This document shows, one piece after another, positions 16,839 through 24,905 of a stretch of 64,000 nt of DNA. The position numbers and the translations under genes were made by a program. Within the stretch, counting starts at the first letter, position 1; each line of letters starts with the position of its first letter. The notes beneath the pieces are model-generated. The model saw only the letters and a program-made list of their open reading frames with translations. It had not been told where the DNA came from and did no database searches. Source of the stretch: Bacillota bacterium (GTDB lineage: Bacteria; Bacillota; Clostridia; Christensenellales; SZUA-584); assembly GCA_023460085.1 (NCBI GenBank), contig JAEWRI010000021.1:62001-126000 (forward strand), read 5' to 3'.

Positions 16839-17507
16839 TTATGTGCAGTCCGGTTTGCGGATCATCGCGGAATATTGTATCGGGAACTCGGGAATGCCGC
16901 TCGAGTAGGGCGCGATTTCGTACTGTTGATAGTATAAGACCATGGCCCCCGGAGTCAGATAGAAACTGTTCGGGCAGAAGTAAAGCGTGGCGTTCCGACG
17001 GTAATCATCGAAGAAAACGTCTCCTTCAGCCATGCGTGCCTCAATTTGTCGGGTAATCTGGCCGACGATATAATCGCGGCATCGGGCAGGCACGGAACAT
17101 ATGGCGGAAAGTCGGATGCGTGCGCAGCTCGCCACATCCCACGTGTCGGACGTTCGCTGTGTGTTGCCATGCGCGCCGCCGGTGTACTCATACCGATCGA
17201 ACCACAAACTGAGCGTACAGTCTTCGTTCATCGTTATCTCAAATGCCTGAACCACCTCGAACACGCGGATAGGCGCATCCGTCTGCGTATCCTCGCCGCG
17301 CTGCTCCTGTGCCTGACGAAAAAGTTCTTCCCGGCAGTGCTGTGCGTATGCGGCTGCCTGCCTCGCGTATCGTTCATTGATACACCCCACGGAAAAATCA
17401 TCCGAGGAAAACTGCGGATAGCGAATGTCATAACGCAATAGCAGTGTGTCGCGATCATAGAGCGAGTCTTTGAGCGAAAAAGTTTGATATTCCACAGCTT
17501 CAGTCAT
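16839..17507 (-). CDS. DUF3298/DUF4163-like (RsiV-type) protein
   Basis: A 222-residue protein with the tandem architecture seen in RsiV and related extracellular domains: an N-terminal part (LLLRYDIRYPQFSSDDF), the YEYTGGAHGNTQR hallmark in the middle, and a C-terminal DUF3298-like end (LYFCPNSFYLTPGAMVLYYQ, then YEIAPYSSGIPEFPI). In RsiV this region senses lysozyme outside the cell, but here there is no signal peptide or membrane segment, so it appears cytoplasmic. It is transcribed away from Ku, with GGAGGCGAA before its start. Role unknown. Confidence 0.75.
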   Translation of the reverse strand: MTEAVEYQTFSLKDSLYDRDTLLLRYDIRYPQFSSDDFSVGCINERYARQAAAYAQHCREELFRQAQEQRGEDTQTDAPIRVFEVVQAFEITMNEDCTLSLWFDRYEYTGGAHGNTQRTSDTWDVASCARIRLSAICSVPARCRDYIVGQITRQIEARMAEGDVFFDDYRRNATLYFCPNSFYLTPGAMVLYYQQYEIAPYSSGIPEFPIQYSAMIRKPDCT

Positions 17508-17543
17508 TCATTTCGCCTCCTCTACTATCAACTTATTCATGCA

Positions 17544-17584
17544 GCATCCCGTATGATGCGCGGCACATACAAAAACGTGCCGCG
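17544..17584 (+). promoter_or_regulatory. Two adjacent inverted repeats upstream of Ku
   Basis: GCATC (17544-17548) pairs with GATGC (17555-17559), and CGCGGCAC (17559-17566) pairs perfectly with GTGCCGCG (17577-17584) across a 10-base loop. They fill the 109-base divergent gap between the DUF3298 gene and Ku and end 17 bases before the Ku ribosome site. They could be an operator or a leader hairpin. Confidence 0.45.
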
Positions 17585-17616
17585 GGAGATAGTAATATCG
17601 TAAAGGAGGCTTGTAT

Positions 17617-18429
17617 ATGCATGCTATGCTAAAGGGCGCAATCAGTTTCGGATTGGTGAACATTCCGATAAAAATGTACGCGGCGACGGAGGAGAAGGAT
17701 GTCCGATTCCGATCGCTGCACAAAAAGTGTCATACGCCTATTAAATACAAGAAGACCTGCCCGCTTTGCAACGAAGAGGTGGGACCGGACGATATTGTGC
17801 GCGGTTTTGAGTATGAACCCGGGAAGTTTGTGATTATTACCGATGAGGATATTGAGTCAGTCAAAGCCCAGGTACAGGCCAAGACCATAGAAATCGTGGA
17901 TTTTATCAAGCTGGAAGAGATTGACCCTATCTTCTACGTCAAAACGTACTATCTTGCCCCGCAGGCGGAGGTCGCTTCCAGCGCTACCGCTTTTGTGCTG
18001 CTTCGGGAAGCGATGCGCGCGTCAGGACGGATTGCGGTAGCCCGGCTCGCAATGCATGACAGCCAAACGCTTTGCGTGCTGCGCATTTCGGGCAATGCGA
18101 TTCTGCTGGAGACCATCTTTTATCCCGATGAAATCAGGCCCGCTTCCGAGGTCCCTGCTCTTCCTGATACTGCCGTTACAGATCCAAAGCAAATGGATAT
18201 TGCCCAGCGGTTGATAGACAGCCTGACCGCACAGTTTGATCCGTCCAAATACACCGATGAATACCGCGAAGCGCTTAAAACGCTGATAGATGCGCGCATT
18301 GAAGGAAAGCAGATAGTATTGCAGCCTCAGGCAAAGGAAAGCAACGTCATTGACCTTATGGAGGCGCTGAAAGCAAGCCTGAAGAAAGCGGAAGAGGAAG
18401 CGCCAAAGAAGGACGCTCGCGCACAATGA
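17617..18429 (+). CDS. ku: Ku protein, non-homologous end joining
   Basis: A 270-residue bacterial Ku homologue: a beta-barrel core beginning LKGAISFGLVNIPIKMYAAT, then KYKKTCPLCNEEV and FKPGKFV-like GFEYEPGKFVIIT, and the C-terminal region with ARIEGKQIVLQPQAKE and a short Lys/Glu-rich tail. AAAGGAGG at 17602-17609 supports the ATG at 17617. As a dimer it would bind broken DNA ends and recruit the ligase and polymerase encoded next. In spore formers Ku is often a forespore protein used in repair on germination. Confidence 0.95.
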   Translation: MHAMLKGAISFGLVNIPIKMYAATEEKDVRFRSLHKKCHTPIKYKKTCPLCNEEVGPDDIVRGFEYEPGKFVIITDEDIESVKAQVQAKTIEIVDFIKLEEIDPIFYVKTYYLAPQAEVASSATAFVLLREAMRASGRIAVARLAMHDSQTLCVLRISGNAILLETIFYPDEIRPASEVPALPDTAVTDPKQMDIAQRLIDSLTAQFDPSKYTDEYREALKTLIDARIEGKQIVLQPQAKESNVIDLMEALKASLKKAEEEAPKKDARAQ

Positions 18430-19286
18430 TTGCCTGTATGGAGCCAGTGCCATCCGAAACCATTATCCGCGAAGAAGGCTTTATCCATCAGGTCAAGTGG
18501 GACGGGATACGGGGCATTGCCGTAGTAGAAAACGGCGGTGTCAGGTTGTTCAACAAAAGCGGTATTGAATGTACTGCGCGGTATCCGGAACTTTCGGCGC
18601 TGTCCAATCGTCTCAGCGCGGGAAAGGCCATTCTGGATGGCGAGATAGTAGCGTTGGTGGACGGCAAGCCTTCGTTCTATCACGCGCTGCGAAGAAGCAT
18701 GTCCGGTTCTGCGGGCGCAATGCGATGGCCGATTCGCTATATCGTATTTGATATACTGAGCCTCGAAGGGAAAGATTTACGGGCAAAGCCGCTGCATGAA
18801 AGGCAGCGCATGCTTTCGGCACGGTTTTCGGACAGTGCGTTTGCCGCGCAAACAGACAGTTTTTATGACGGCACTGCGCTGTTCGATCTGATGAAGCAAA
18901 GGAATATGGAAGGTATCGTATCGAAGCGTCTGTCCAGTGGTTATTGTGCGGGTAAGACCCATTCAGATTGGTTTAAAACCAAAATCACGCGAAGAATACT
19001 CTGCGCCATAACCGGCGTGAATTATAAAAACGGACTTCCTTCTTCTTTGTCGCTGGGCGTATACCGTGAGGGTGCGCTTACGGCCGCCGGCGATGTCGGT
19101 TCTGGACTGAAGGCGCAGGATTTGACGCTGCTCTCAAAGGAGCTGAAGCCGGGAAGCGCTCCGCGCATAACGTGCTGGGTGCGGTTTTCCGAATGGACGC
19201 CCGCCGGAACCTTGCGCAACCCGGTATTTTTGGGCTTCTCAGACGCGTCTCCCCTTTTGGCGATGGGAGAGGAGCAAAGCGTATGA
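18426..19286 (+). CDS. ATP-dependent DNA ligase (stand-alone LigD ligase domain)
   Basis: A 286-residue ligase with nucleotidyltransferase motif I in HQVKWDGIRG (the Lys accepts AMP), motif III/IIIa region IRYIVFDILSLEGKDLR, motif IV MEGIVSKRLSSGY, motif V WFKTKI, and a C-terminal OB-fold. It seals DNA ends held by Ku. In many bacteria this domain is fused to a polymerase and a nuclease in LigD; here it is separate and no nuclease is seen. Its start overlaps Ku by four bases. Confidence 0.93.
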   Translation: MIACMEPVPSETIIREEGFIHQVKWDGIRGIAVVENGGVRLFNKSGIECTARYPELSALSNRLSAGKAILDGEIVALVDGKPSFYHALRRSMSGSAGAMRWPIRYIVFDILSLEGKDLRAKPLHERQRMLSARFSDSAFAAQTDSFYDGTALFDLMKQRNMEGIVSKRLSSGYCAGKTHSDWFKTKITRRILCAITGVNYKNGLPSSLSLGVYREGALTAAGDVGSGLKAQDLTLLSKELKPGSAPRITCWVRFSEWTPAGTLRNPVFLGFSDASPLLAMGEEQSV

Positions 19287-20161
19287 GCGCAGTCAGCACC
19301 GAGAGTCTGCGCGTTACCAATCCGGATAAGCTGCTGTACCCGGAGACGGGTGTTACCAAGCTGGATTATGTCCGTACGCTGCTGGAGCTTGCGCCATACC
19401 TGCTGCCGCATACCTCGGGCCGGGTACTCACTGCCATACGGTATCCGCATGGTGCGGGCGGAGAGTTCTTTTATCAGAAGCACCTGCCGCAAAAAGCCCC
19501 TGACTTCGTTTCCGCCATAGAACAGGGAGGGGAGCTTTTCATCGATCTCAACCGCCCGGAAACGCTGGCGTGGCTGGGTAACCTCGCCGCGCTGGAATTT
19601 CATACGCCCTTCTGTACGGAAGCGGAAGGAATGCTGCGCGCGCTGGTGTTTGACATGGACCCTTCGGAAGGTCAGAATTTTACGGACGCAGCCGAATGCG
19701 CGCTGCTGGTTCGCGACACACTGCGGGAGCTGGGGATCGAAAGCCTCGTTAAAACCTCCGGCGCATCCGGCCTCCAGATTTACATACCCTGCGCGCCGAT
19801 GACGTTTGAGCGCGGCAGGCGCGTCAACGAATTTTTCGGTCAGTATTTTTCTGCCAAATATCCGGATAAAATAACCATTGAGCGGCTTGTGAAAAATCGG
19901 GGCAGTAAGCTGTACTTCGATTACCTGCAGATGGGACCCGGCAAGAGTATTATTACCGTATATTCGCCGCGTGCGGTGCCGTGCGCCGCGGTTTCCATGC
20001 CGGTGGACTGGGACGAACTGCAGGCCGGAGTCAAACCCTGCGATTTTACATTGCGCAACGCGGCGGAGCGGCTGGCGCAGCGTGGGGAACGGTTTGCCGC
20101 TGTATTGCAAGGAAATCCCAATGCGGCGCTGGAAGAAATGATGCGTCACGCCAGGCTTTAG
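19283..20161 (+). CDS. NHEJ polymerase (stand-alone LigD polymerase domain)
   Basis: About 292 residues from the ATG at 19283, which overlaps the ligase stop by four bases; the frame is open further upstream but the polymerase domain begins here (LRVTNPDKLLYPETGVTKLD). The primase-polymerase active site is visible: LVFDMDPSEGQNF with the metal-binding Asp pair, KTSGASGLQIYIP, and FDYLQMGPGKSIITVYSPRA. It fills or extends DNA ends during joining with Ku and ligase. It is the last gene of the three-gene NHEJ operon. Confidence 0.93.
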   Translation: MSAVSTESLRVTNPDKLLYPETGVTKLDYVRTLLELAPYLLPHTSGRVLTAIRYPHGAGGEFFYQKHLPQKAPDFVSAIEQGGELFIDLNRPETLAWLGNLAALEFHTPFCTEAEGMLRALVFDMDPSEGQNFTDAAECALLVRDTLRELGIESLVKTSGASGLQIYIPCAPMTFERGRRVNEFFGQYFSAKYPDKITIERLVKNRGSKLYFDYLQMGPGKSIITVYSPRAVPCAAVSMPVDWDELQAGVKPCDFTLRNAAERLAQRGERFAAVLQGNPNAALEEMMRHARL

Positions 20162-20258
20162 CTAAATGTATCGAGACCCCAGTAATCCGCAAAAGAGGAT
20201 TTTTGCTATACTTTTTGTACAATCTGTGGTAGTATGGAAAAAAACTTAAGAGGTGGGT

Positions 20259-21146
20259 ATGAAGCACGCAAAGAAGTTATTGGTGATGGTGGCAGTAGTC
20301 GTGCTCGTCATGACGACCGGGATGGGTGTTGCGCTGGGTGAGCCGACGCCGACGTCCACCGCCTCAACATCGCCTTCGCCTTCTCCTTCGCCTTCATCTA
20401 CGCCAAGCGATTCAGAGTCGCCCGGCACGTCGGAAAGCGCGTCGTCTCAGTCTGCGTTTACGCTGCTCCAGCAGGGAAGCGAAGGCGAGTATGTCATCAG
20501 GCTTCAGATGCGCCTAAGGGAGTTGGGTTACCTGAATTACCGCGCGACAGGCAGTTACGGCGAAAAGACGCTGAATGCTGTGCAGGATTTTCAGGAGGAA
20601 AACGATCTCGGGTCTGACGGACAGGCAGGGCCCATTACGTACGAAGCGCTGTTTAAAGTGGACGCGCCGCGCAGGCCGCTTGGGTTATCCGTGGTTCCCG
20701 CGTCTGGCCCGAACGTAACAACGCCGACTTCTCCGGTTTATGGCGAGCTTTCAAGCTGGACAGCAATCAATGCGCTTTTCACGAGCGGCATGACAGTGAC
20801 GGTTACTGACTGGTCCAGCGGTACGACTTTCCAGATGAAGCGCATAGGCGGAACCAACCATGCCGATGTGGAAACGGTAACGGCGGATGATACGGACAAG
20901 TTCTGGGATTGTTTTGGCGACAAATCGAACTGGGGAGAGAAACGGCCGGTTCTCGTATCCATCGGCGGCGTAAACTATGCGGCGTCACTGTACGCGCATC
21001 CGAGCGGCGCTGAAGAAATCGGCGACAATGATGTTTCCGGTCATACGCAGCTGTATTTCTACGGCAGCACCTCCGATATTCTGGGGTTTGCCGACAAGTA
21101 TCACGATGACAACGTGCAAATAGCCGCGGGCAAGCTGAAGCCCTGA
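20259..21146 (+). CDS. Secreted peptidoglycan-binding domain protein
   Basis: About 295 residues. A signal peptide (LLVMVAVVVLVMTTGMGVAL) is followed by a Pro/Thr/Ser-rich linker, a PG_binding_1 domain (LLQQGSEGEYVIRLQMRLRE, then YGEKTLNAVQDFQEENDL), and a C-terminal domain of about 140 residues (TSGMTVTVTDWSSGTTFQMK; PVLVSIGGVNYAASLYAHPS) seen beside such domains in other Clostridia, function not known to me. ATG at 20259 is preferred over GTG 20253. It lies just upstream of spoIIIA, has its own terminator, and may act on the cell wall or spore cortex. Confidence 0.8.
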   Translation: MKHAKKLLVMVAVVVLVMTTGMGVALGEPTPTSTASTSPSPSPSPSSTPSDSESPGTSESASSQSAFTLLQQGSEGEYVIRLQMRLRELGYLNYRATGSYGEKTLNAVQDFQEENDLGSDGQAGPITYEALFKVDAPRRPLGLSVVPASGPNVTTPTSPVYGELSSWTAINALFTSGMTVTVTDWSSGTTFQMKRIGGTNHADVETVTADDTDKFWDCFGDKSNWGEKRPVLVSIGGVNYAASLYAHPSGAEEIGDNDVSGHTQLYFYGSTSDILGFADKYHDDNVQIAAGKLKP

Positions 21147-21160
21147 CGGTGAGCTGCTGA

Positions 21161-21188
21161 AGGTCCTCCTTACGGAGGGCCTTTTTTT
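21161..21188 (+). terminator. Rho-independent terminator before spoIIIA
   Basis: AGGTCCTCC (21161-21169), loop TTAC, GGAGGGCCT (21174-21182) with one G-T pair, then a long T run. It separates the peptidoglycan-binding protein gene from the spoIIIA operon. Confidence 0.85.
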
Positions 21189-21204
21189 CTTACCCTGACT
21201 TCGG

Positions 21205-21234
21205 TGATAAACCATACTTCCCGTTCATATACTT
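21205..21234 (+). promoter_or_regulatory. Possible sigma-E promoter of spoIIIA
   Basis: TGATAAA at 21205-21211, a 14-base spacer, CATATACTT at 21226-21234. The spoIIIA operon is known to be sigma-E dependent, and both the spacing and the CATA-type -10 fit. Transcription would begin near 21240, which argues against translation starting at ATG 21239. Confidence 0.5.
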
Positions 21235-21271
21235 CAACATGATAAACGAGAGTCAAGAATGCTGGAGGCAG

Positions 21272-22225
21272 ATGCTGGGGCGCTGCCTGCCTGAGCGCAT
21301 GTTTGCCGCCCTTTGCGCGGCAGAAAAAAACGGGCTGCAGCGGATCGAAGAGATACGACTGCGCACCGGCAGGCCGCTGATGGTTTATACGAGCAGCGGC
21401 GGCTGGTGTGTCGGCGAAGGCGGGCGCTTGTCCGATGATTCAGGTATCGCATCAACTCAGGAGGACATGGAACAGGTCTTCGGCGCCATAACCGGGAAAT
21501 CCGCGTACGCCTATGAAAACGAACTGAGGCAAGGATTTATTACGCTTGCTGGAGGAATACGCGCGGGCTTTGCGGGCAGCGCGGTGATAGCGGACGGTGG
21601 GGTCAAAGCGTACCGGGGTATCGGCGGCATCAATTTTCGCATACCGTGTCAGGCAGCGGGCGTCGCCCAAAAACTGCTTCCTTATATTTCTCAGAACGGA
21701 TGTTTACATAGCGCGCTTATCGTATCGGCACCCAAGCTGGGCAAAACGACGCTGGCGCGGGATATTGCGCGATGCGCGGGCAGCGGTATCGGAGTAAACC
21801 GAAGCAAGGTATCTCTCATTGACGAGCGGCTGGAGCTTGCTGCCGCGGAATATGGGGTACCGGTATTCGATGTTGGCACCGAAACGGACGTTATTTCCGG
21901 CGTACCGAAAGCATCCGGCGTATTCATGGCACTGCGGGGTCTTTCGCCTGACGTGATTGTGACGGATGAGATAGGCAGGAACGAGGATTTGGAAGCCCTG
22001 CGGGAGGTATCCAACGCGGGGGTCGTAATGGTAACGACTGCACACGCTCCCGATTTCGACAGCCTGCTGGAACGGCTCTTTTTCCGAAGGGTATTCGAGG
22101 AGCGTATGTTTGAGGCGTATGTCATGCTTTCCGCATCGCTAGGACGGATTACGGTACAGCAGGTATGCAACGCGCGTGGACAAGAACTGCTTTCCGCGCC
22201 GATGCGTTTGGAGGCGGCAGTATGA
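21272..22225 (+). CDS. spoIIIAA: Stage III sporulation protein AA (ATPase)
   Basis: About 317 residues, a secretion-type ATPase of the spoIIIA channel between mother cell and forespore. Seen: an N-terminal segment EEIRLRTGRPLMV, the Walker A region VSAPKLGKTTLARDIA, SLIDERLELAA, and the Walker B/Asp-box stretch PDVIVTDEIGRNEDLEAL. The ATG at 21239 has no ribosome site and coincides with the predicted transcription start; ATG 21272, preceded by GGAGG, is therefore preferred though its spacing is short. First gene of the eight-gene operon. Confidence 0.9.
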   Translation: MLGRCLPERMFAALCAAEKNGLQRIEEIRLRTGRPLMVYTSSGGWCVGEGGRLSDDSGIASTQEDMEQVFGAITGKSAYAYENELRQGFITLAGGIRAGFAGSAVIADGGVKAYRGIGGINFRIPCQAAGVAQKLLPYISQNGCLHSALIVSAPKLGKTTLARDIARCAGSGIGVNRSKVSLIDERLELAAAEYGVPVFDVGTETDVISGVPKASGVFMALRGLSPDVIVTDEIGRNEDLEALREVSNAGVVMVTTAHAPDFDSLLERLFFRRVFEERMFEAYVMLSASLGRITVQQVCNARGQELLSAPMRLEAAV

Positions 22226-22731
22226 ATCTGGTGTTATGTCTTGCAATCGTGCTGGTATGCGGATACATCGGCAGACAGCTGGCGGCGCGATCCGCACAGC
22301 GCCTTGCGTTCTTCCGGGAATATGAGTCCGCCATGGTCAGCCTTGCGGACAGCATCGCCGGGATGAGTCTGGAGCTGTCAAGAGCGCTTGAGACGCCCTG
22401 CGGGGACAGCGTGGGGGAAGCATTCGCGGAGTGCGCGCGGAAGCTGCGTGCCGCCCCACAGCGGCGTTTCGCGGCCATATGGCGGGAATGCCTTGGGGAG
22501 TATTCCGCAGGGAAGACATTTCTGTCCAAAGAGGACGTGCGGATGATTTCCGACGCGGGAGAAGCGCTGGAAGCGTTATGTAGAAATCCCAGCCGGAAGC
22601 AAGCGGAGGGCTACCTCGTCAGGCTGGAGAAACACATTACGGAGCTGGAAGAGGATAAACGACGGAAAGGCAAGCTGTACAGCGCGGGCGGCGTGCTGGC
22701 AGGGCTGCTCATCGCGCTGCTGGTGATATAG
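22222..22731 (+). CDS. spoIIIAB: Stage III sporulation protein AB
   Basis: About 169 residues from ATG 22222, overlapping the spoIIIAA stop by four bases. Membrane segments lie at each end (NLVLCLAIVLVCGYIG and GGVLAGLLIALLVI) with a helical cytoplasmic domain between (AFFREYESAM-type helix, then DVRMISDAGEALEAL), the layout of a GspF-like platform protein. It belongs to the channel complex and is positioned exactly as in other spore formers. Confidence 0.9.
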   Translation: MNLVLCLAIVLVCGYIGRQLAARSAQRLAFFREYESAMVSLADSIAGMSLELSRALETPCGDSVGEAFAECARKLRAAPQRRFAAIWRECLGEYSAGKTFLSKEDVRMISDAGEALEALCRNPSRKQAEGYLVRLEKHITELEEDKRRKGKLYSAGGVLAGLLIALLVI

Positions 22732-22761
22732 CGGCAGGCGGATACAGAGGAGGGAAAAGCT

Positions 22762-22959
22762 TTGGCAATAGACCTGGTGTTCAAGATCGCCGCGATAGGC
22801 ATACTGATCGCGGTGCTCAATCAATTGCTGGTGCGCTCGGGCCGCGACGACATCGCGACGCTGACCACCATCGCGGGGTTGATCATTGTACTGCTGATGG
22901 TTGTAGACCTTATCAGCAACCTGTTTGACAGCGTGAAGCAGATTTTTGGGCTTTACTGA
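22762..22959 (+). CDS. spoIIIAC: Stage III sporulation protein AC
   Basis: A 65-residue membrane protein with two membrane segments (VFKIAAIGILIAVLNQLLV; LTTIAGLIIVLLMVVDLI). It starts with TTG preceded by GGAGGG, and length and pattern match the family. Its last base is the first base of spoIIIAD. Confidence 0.92.
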   Translation: MAIDLVFKIAAIGILIAVLNQLLVRSGRDDIATLTTIAGLIIVLLMVVDLISNLFDSVKQIFGLY

Positions 22960-23345
22960 TGGAAATTGTGCAAATCGTCGCGATAGGCTTGATAGCGGGA
23001 ATTCTGGTCGTGATGATACGGCAGAAGCAGCCGGAGCTGGCGATGCAGGTCAGCATTGTGGCGGGCCTCATTATACTCATCTACGTGCTGGATTATCTCG
23101 TAACCGCGGTGGACTACATTCGTGACGTGGTGGCAGAATACGAGATTCCTTACGACGGTATCGCAATCGTACTTAAAATCATTGGCATTGCGTATATCTG
23201 CGAGTTTGCCGTACAGATACTCAAGGACACGGGAGAATCCTCGCTGTCGTCCAAGGTGGAACTGGCCGGCAGGGTGCTCATCATTGTGCTCTCGCTGCCG
23301 GTATTTACGTCCTTCCTGAAAATGGTGATAGGAATGCTGGAGTAA
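22959..23345 (+). CDS. spoIIIAD: Stage III sporulation protein AD
   Basis: A 128-residue membrane protein with four predicted membrane segments (IVQIVAIGLIAGILVVMI; QVSIVAGLIILIYVLDYLV; and two more), including the family stretch LKIIGIAYICEFAVQILKDT. Overlaps the previous stop by one base. Part of the mother-cell membrane assembly of the SpoIIIA channel. Confidence 0.93.
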   Translation: MEIVQIVAIGLIAGILVVMIRQKQPELAMQVSIVAGLIILIYVLDYLVTAVDYIRDVVAEYEIPYDGIAIVLKIIGIAYICEFAVQILKDTGESSLSSKVELAGRVLIIVLSLPVFTSFLKMVIGMLE

Positions 23346-23348
23346 CCA

Positions 23349-24575
23349 ATGAAAATACGATGGATGCTGGTGTGCGTACTGGTGGTTATGCTGGTCTGGC
23401 TGCCGCTAACCGCACATGCCCAGGACGAAATACCACAGGACACCGTGACGGACGAGGATGTCGATGACGCCATTGCGGACGAGATTGAGGAAAACATTGA
23501 GACTGCCCTGACGTCCGCGGACCTTCACGCGCTTGAATCGTTCTATGAGGAATATGGGGAGACGCTCGCACCCATCACCGGCGGGCGGGACTTTAAATCC
23601 TTCCTGAAGATGCTTGCCACGGGCGGTGCGGATTTCAACATCGGTGATATATTCGGCATGGTGCTGAACGCGATGATGGCGGGCGTCAGGCAGAGCATCC
23701 CTGCTATTGTGCAGATTGTGGTGATTGGCCTGCTGTTCAGCGTGATTACACACTTCAAGCCCGCGTTCGGCGAAACCGGCGTCAGCAAGGCCGCCCAGAC
23801 TGCGCAGTTCGTCATCGTGGGCGCGATTACGCTGGGCGTATTGACCAGCGCTTTTCATATTGGGGTGTCTGCCATTGCCAACATGACGGCCTTTACGAAG
23901 GAGCTGTTTCCGTTGCTGCTGGCGCTGCTGACCGCGCTGGGCGGGATCAGCTCCGCATCCATACTGAGCCCCGCTACGGTATTCCTGACGACGGGAATTT
24001 CCCTGTTCTTTAACGACTTTATATTGCCGCTGGTAATCGTGCTCACGGTGTTCACACTGGTCAACAACTTCTCGTCCACCGTAAAGCTGTCCGGCTTCTG
24101 CTCGCTGATAAAGAGCGTAATCAAGTGGTCTGTGGGCATCTGCTCCACGATATTTGTGGGTATCGTGGCGATGCAGGGACTGCTGGGCTCCACGTTCGAC
24201 GGGCTTTCCATCAAAACGGCGAAGTACGCTATCGACAAAATGGTTCCTATTATCGGCGGACTGTTCTCCAATTCTGTGGATGTGCTGTTGTCCTGCTCGC
24301 TGCTGATCAAGAACGCGGTGGGTATCGCAGGAATACTCATCATCGCGGCCATTGTGATAGCGCCCGTGTTCGCGATACTGGCGCATTACTTCCTGTTCAA
24401 GCTGTGCGCTGCGGTGCTGGAGCCTACGGCAGGGGAAAAGATGGGCCAGTTCATGCAGGGGGCGGCGGACGTCGTGCTGATGCTCTTCGCGGCGGTGCTG
24501 GCAAGCGCGGTGATGTTCTTCATCACCATCGGGGTAATCATCGGCGCGGGCAACGCCAATGTGATGCTGAGGTAA
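23349..24575 (+). CDS. spoIIIAE: Stage III sporulation protein AE
   Basis: A 408-residue polytopic membrane protein. A signal peptide (MLVCVLVVMLVWLPLTAHA-like) and an acidic external segment are followed by seven or so membrane segments, with the conserved stretches LSPATVFLTTGISLFFNDFI and FNSVDVLLS-like SNSVDVLLSCSLLIKNAVG. It is the largest membrane subunit of the channel. It begins three bases after spoIIIAD. Confidence 0.93.
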   Translation: MKIRWMLVCVLVVMLVWLPLTAHAQDEIPQDTVTDEDVDDAIADEIEENIETALTSADLHALESFYEEYGETLAPITGGRDFKSFLKMLATGGADFNIGDIFGMVLNAMMAGVRQSIPAIVQIVVIGLLFSVITHFKPAFGETGVSKAAQTAQFVIVGAITLGVLTSAFHIGVSAIANMTAFTKELFPLLLALLTALGGISSASILSPATVFLTTGISLFFNDFILPLVIVLTVFTLVNNFSSTVKLSGFCSLIKSVIKWSVGICSTIFVGIVAMQGLLGSTFDGLSIKTAKYAIDKMVPIIGGLFSNSVDVLLSCSLLIKNAVGIAGILIIAAIVIAPVFAILAHYFLFKLCAAVLEPTAGEKMGQFMQGAADVVLMLFAAVLASAVMFFITIGVIIGAGNANVMLR

Positions 24576-24579
24576 TACA

Positions 24580-24879
24580 ATGCACAATGCGTTGACTACT
24601 TGGGCCGTCGCGGTAACGGCCGCCATACTGCTGAGCGCCATGATCAGCGCGTTGCTGCCGGAGACGAGCATTAAGAAGTATGTGCTTGTGGTGTTGGGGG
24701 TTATTGTCACCATGATAGTACTGTCGCCGCTGATTTCGCTGCTGACGGATTCGGATATAGAAGAAGAAATGCAGGGCGCGCTGGACTCCATTGAAAGCGC
24801 CCAAAGCTATGAATACGACAGCTCGCTGTACAAGGATTACATTTACAAACTGTATGAGGCATACATAGAGAGTGAATGA
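24580..24879 (+). CDS. spoIIIAF: Stage III sporulation protein AF, short form
   Basis: A 99-residue protein with two membrane segments (WAVAVTAAILLSAMISALLP and YVLVVLGVIVTMIVLSPLIS) and a short tail. The classic SpoIIIAF of Bacillus is about twice as long, with a soluble ring-forming domain after the membrane part. Here the gene ends soon after the second membrane segment and spoIIIAG begins 26 bases later, so there is no room for that domain. Identity rests on position and the membrane part. Confidence 0.8.
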   Translation: MHNALTTWAVAVTAAILLSAMISALLPETSIKKYVLVVLGVIVTMIVLSPLISLLTDSDIEEEMQGALDSIESAQSYEYDSSLYKDYIYKLYEAYIESE

Positions 24880-24905
24880 AATAAACATGGTGATGAAAGG
24901 GACAG

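Noticed and set aside
17544..17576. A sigma-G promoter for Ku
   Set aside because: CATACAA at 17566-17572 with GCATCCC 15 bases upstream is only a loose match to both elements; not strong enough to list.
23406..24791. A 461-codon minus-strand frame opposite spoIIIAE
   Set aside because: His/Gln/Arg-rich shadow of a membrane protein gene with no ribosome site; the plus strand holds the conserved spoIIIA order.
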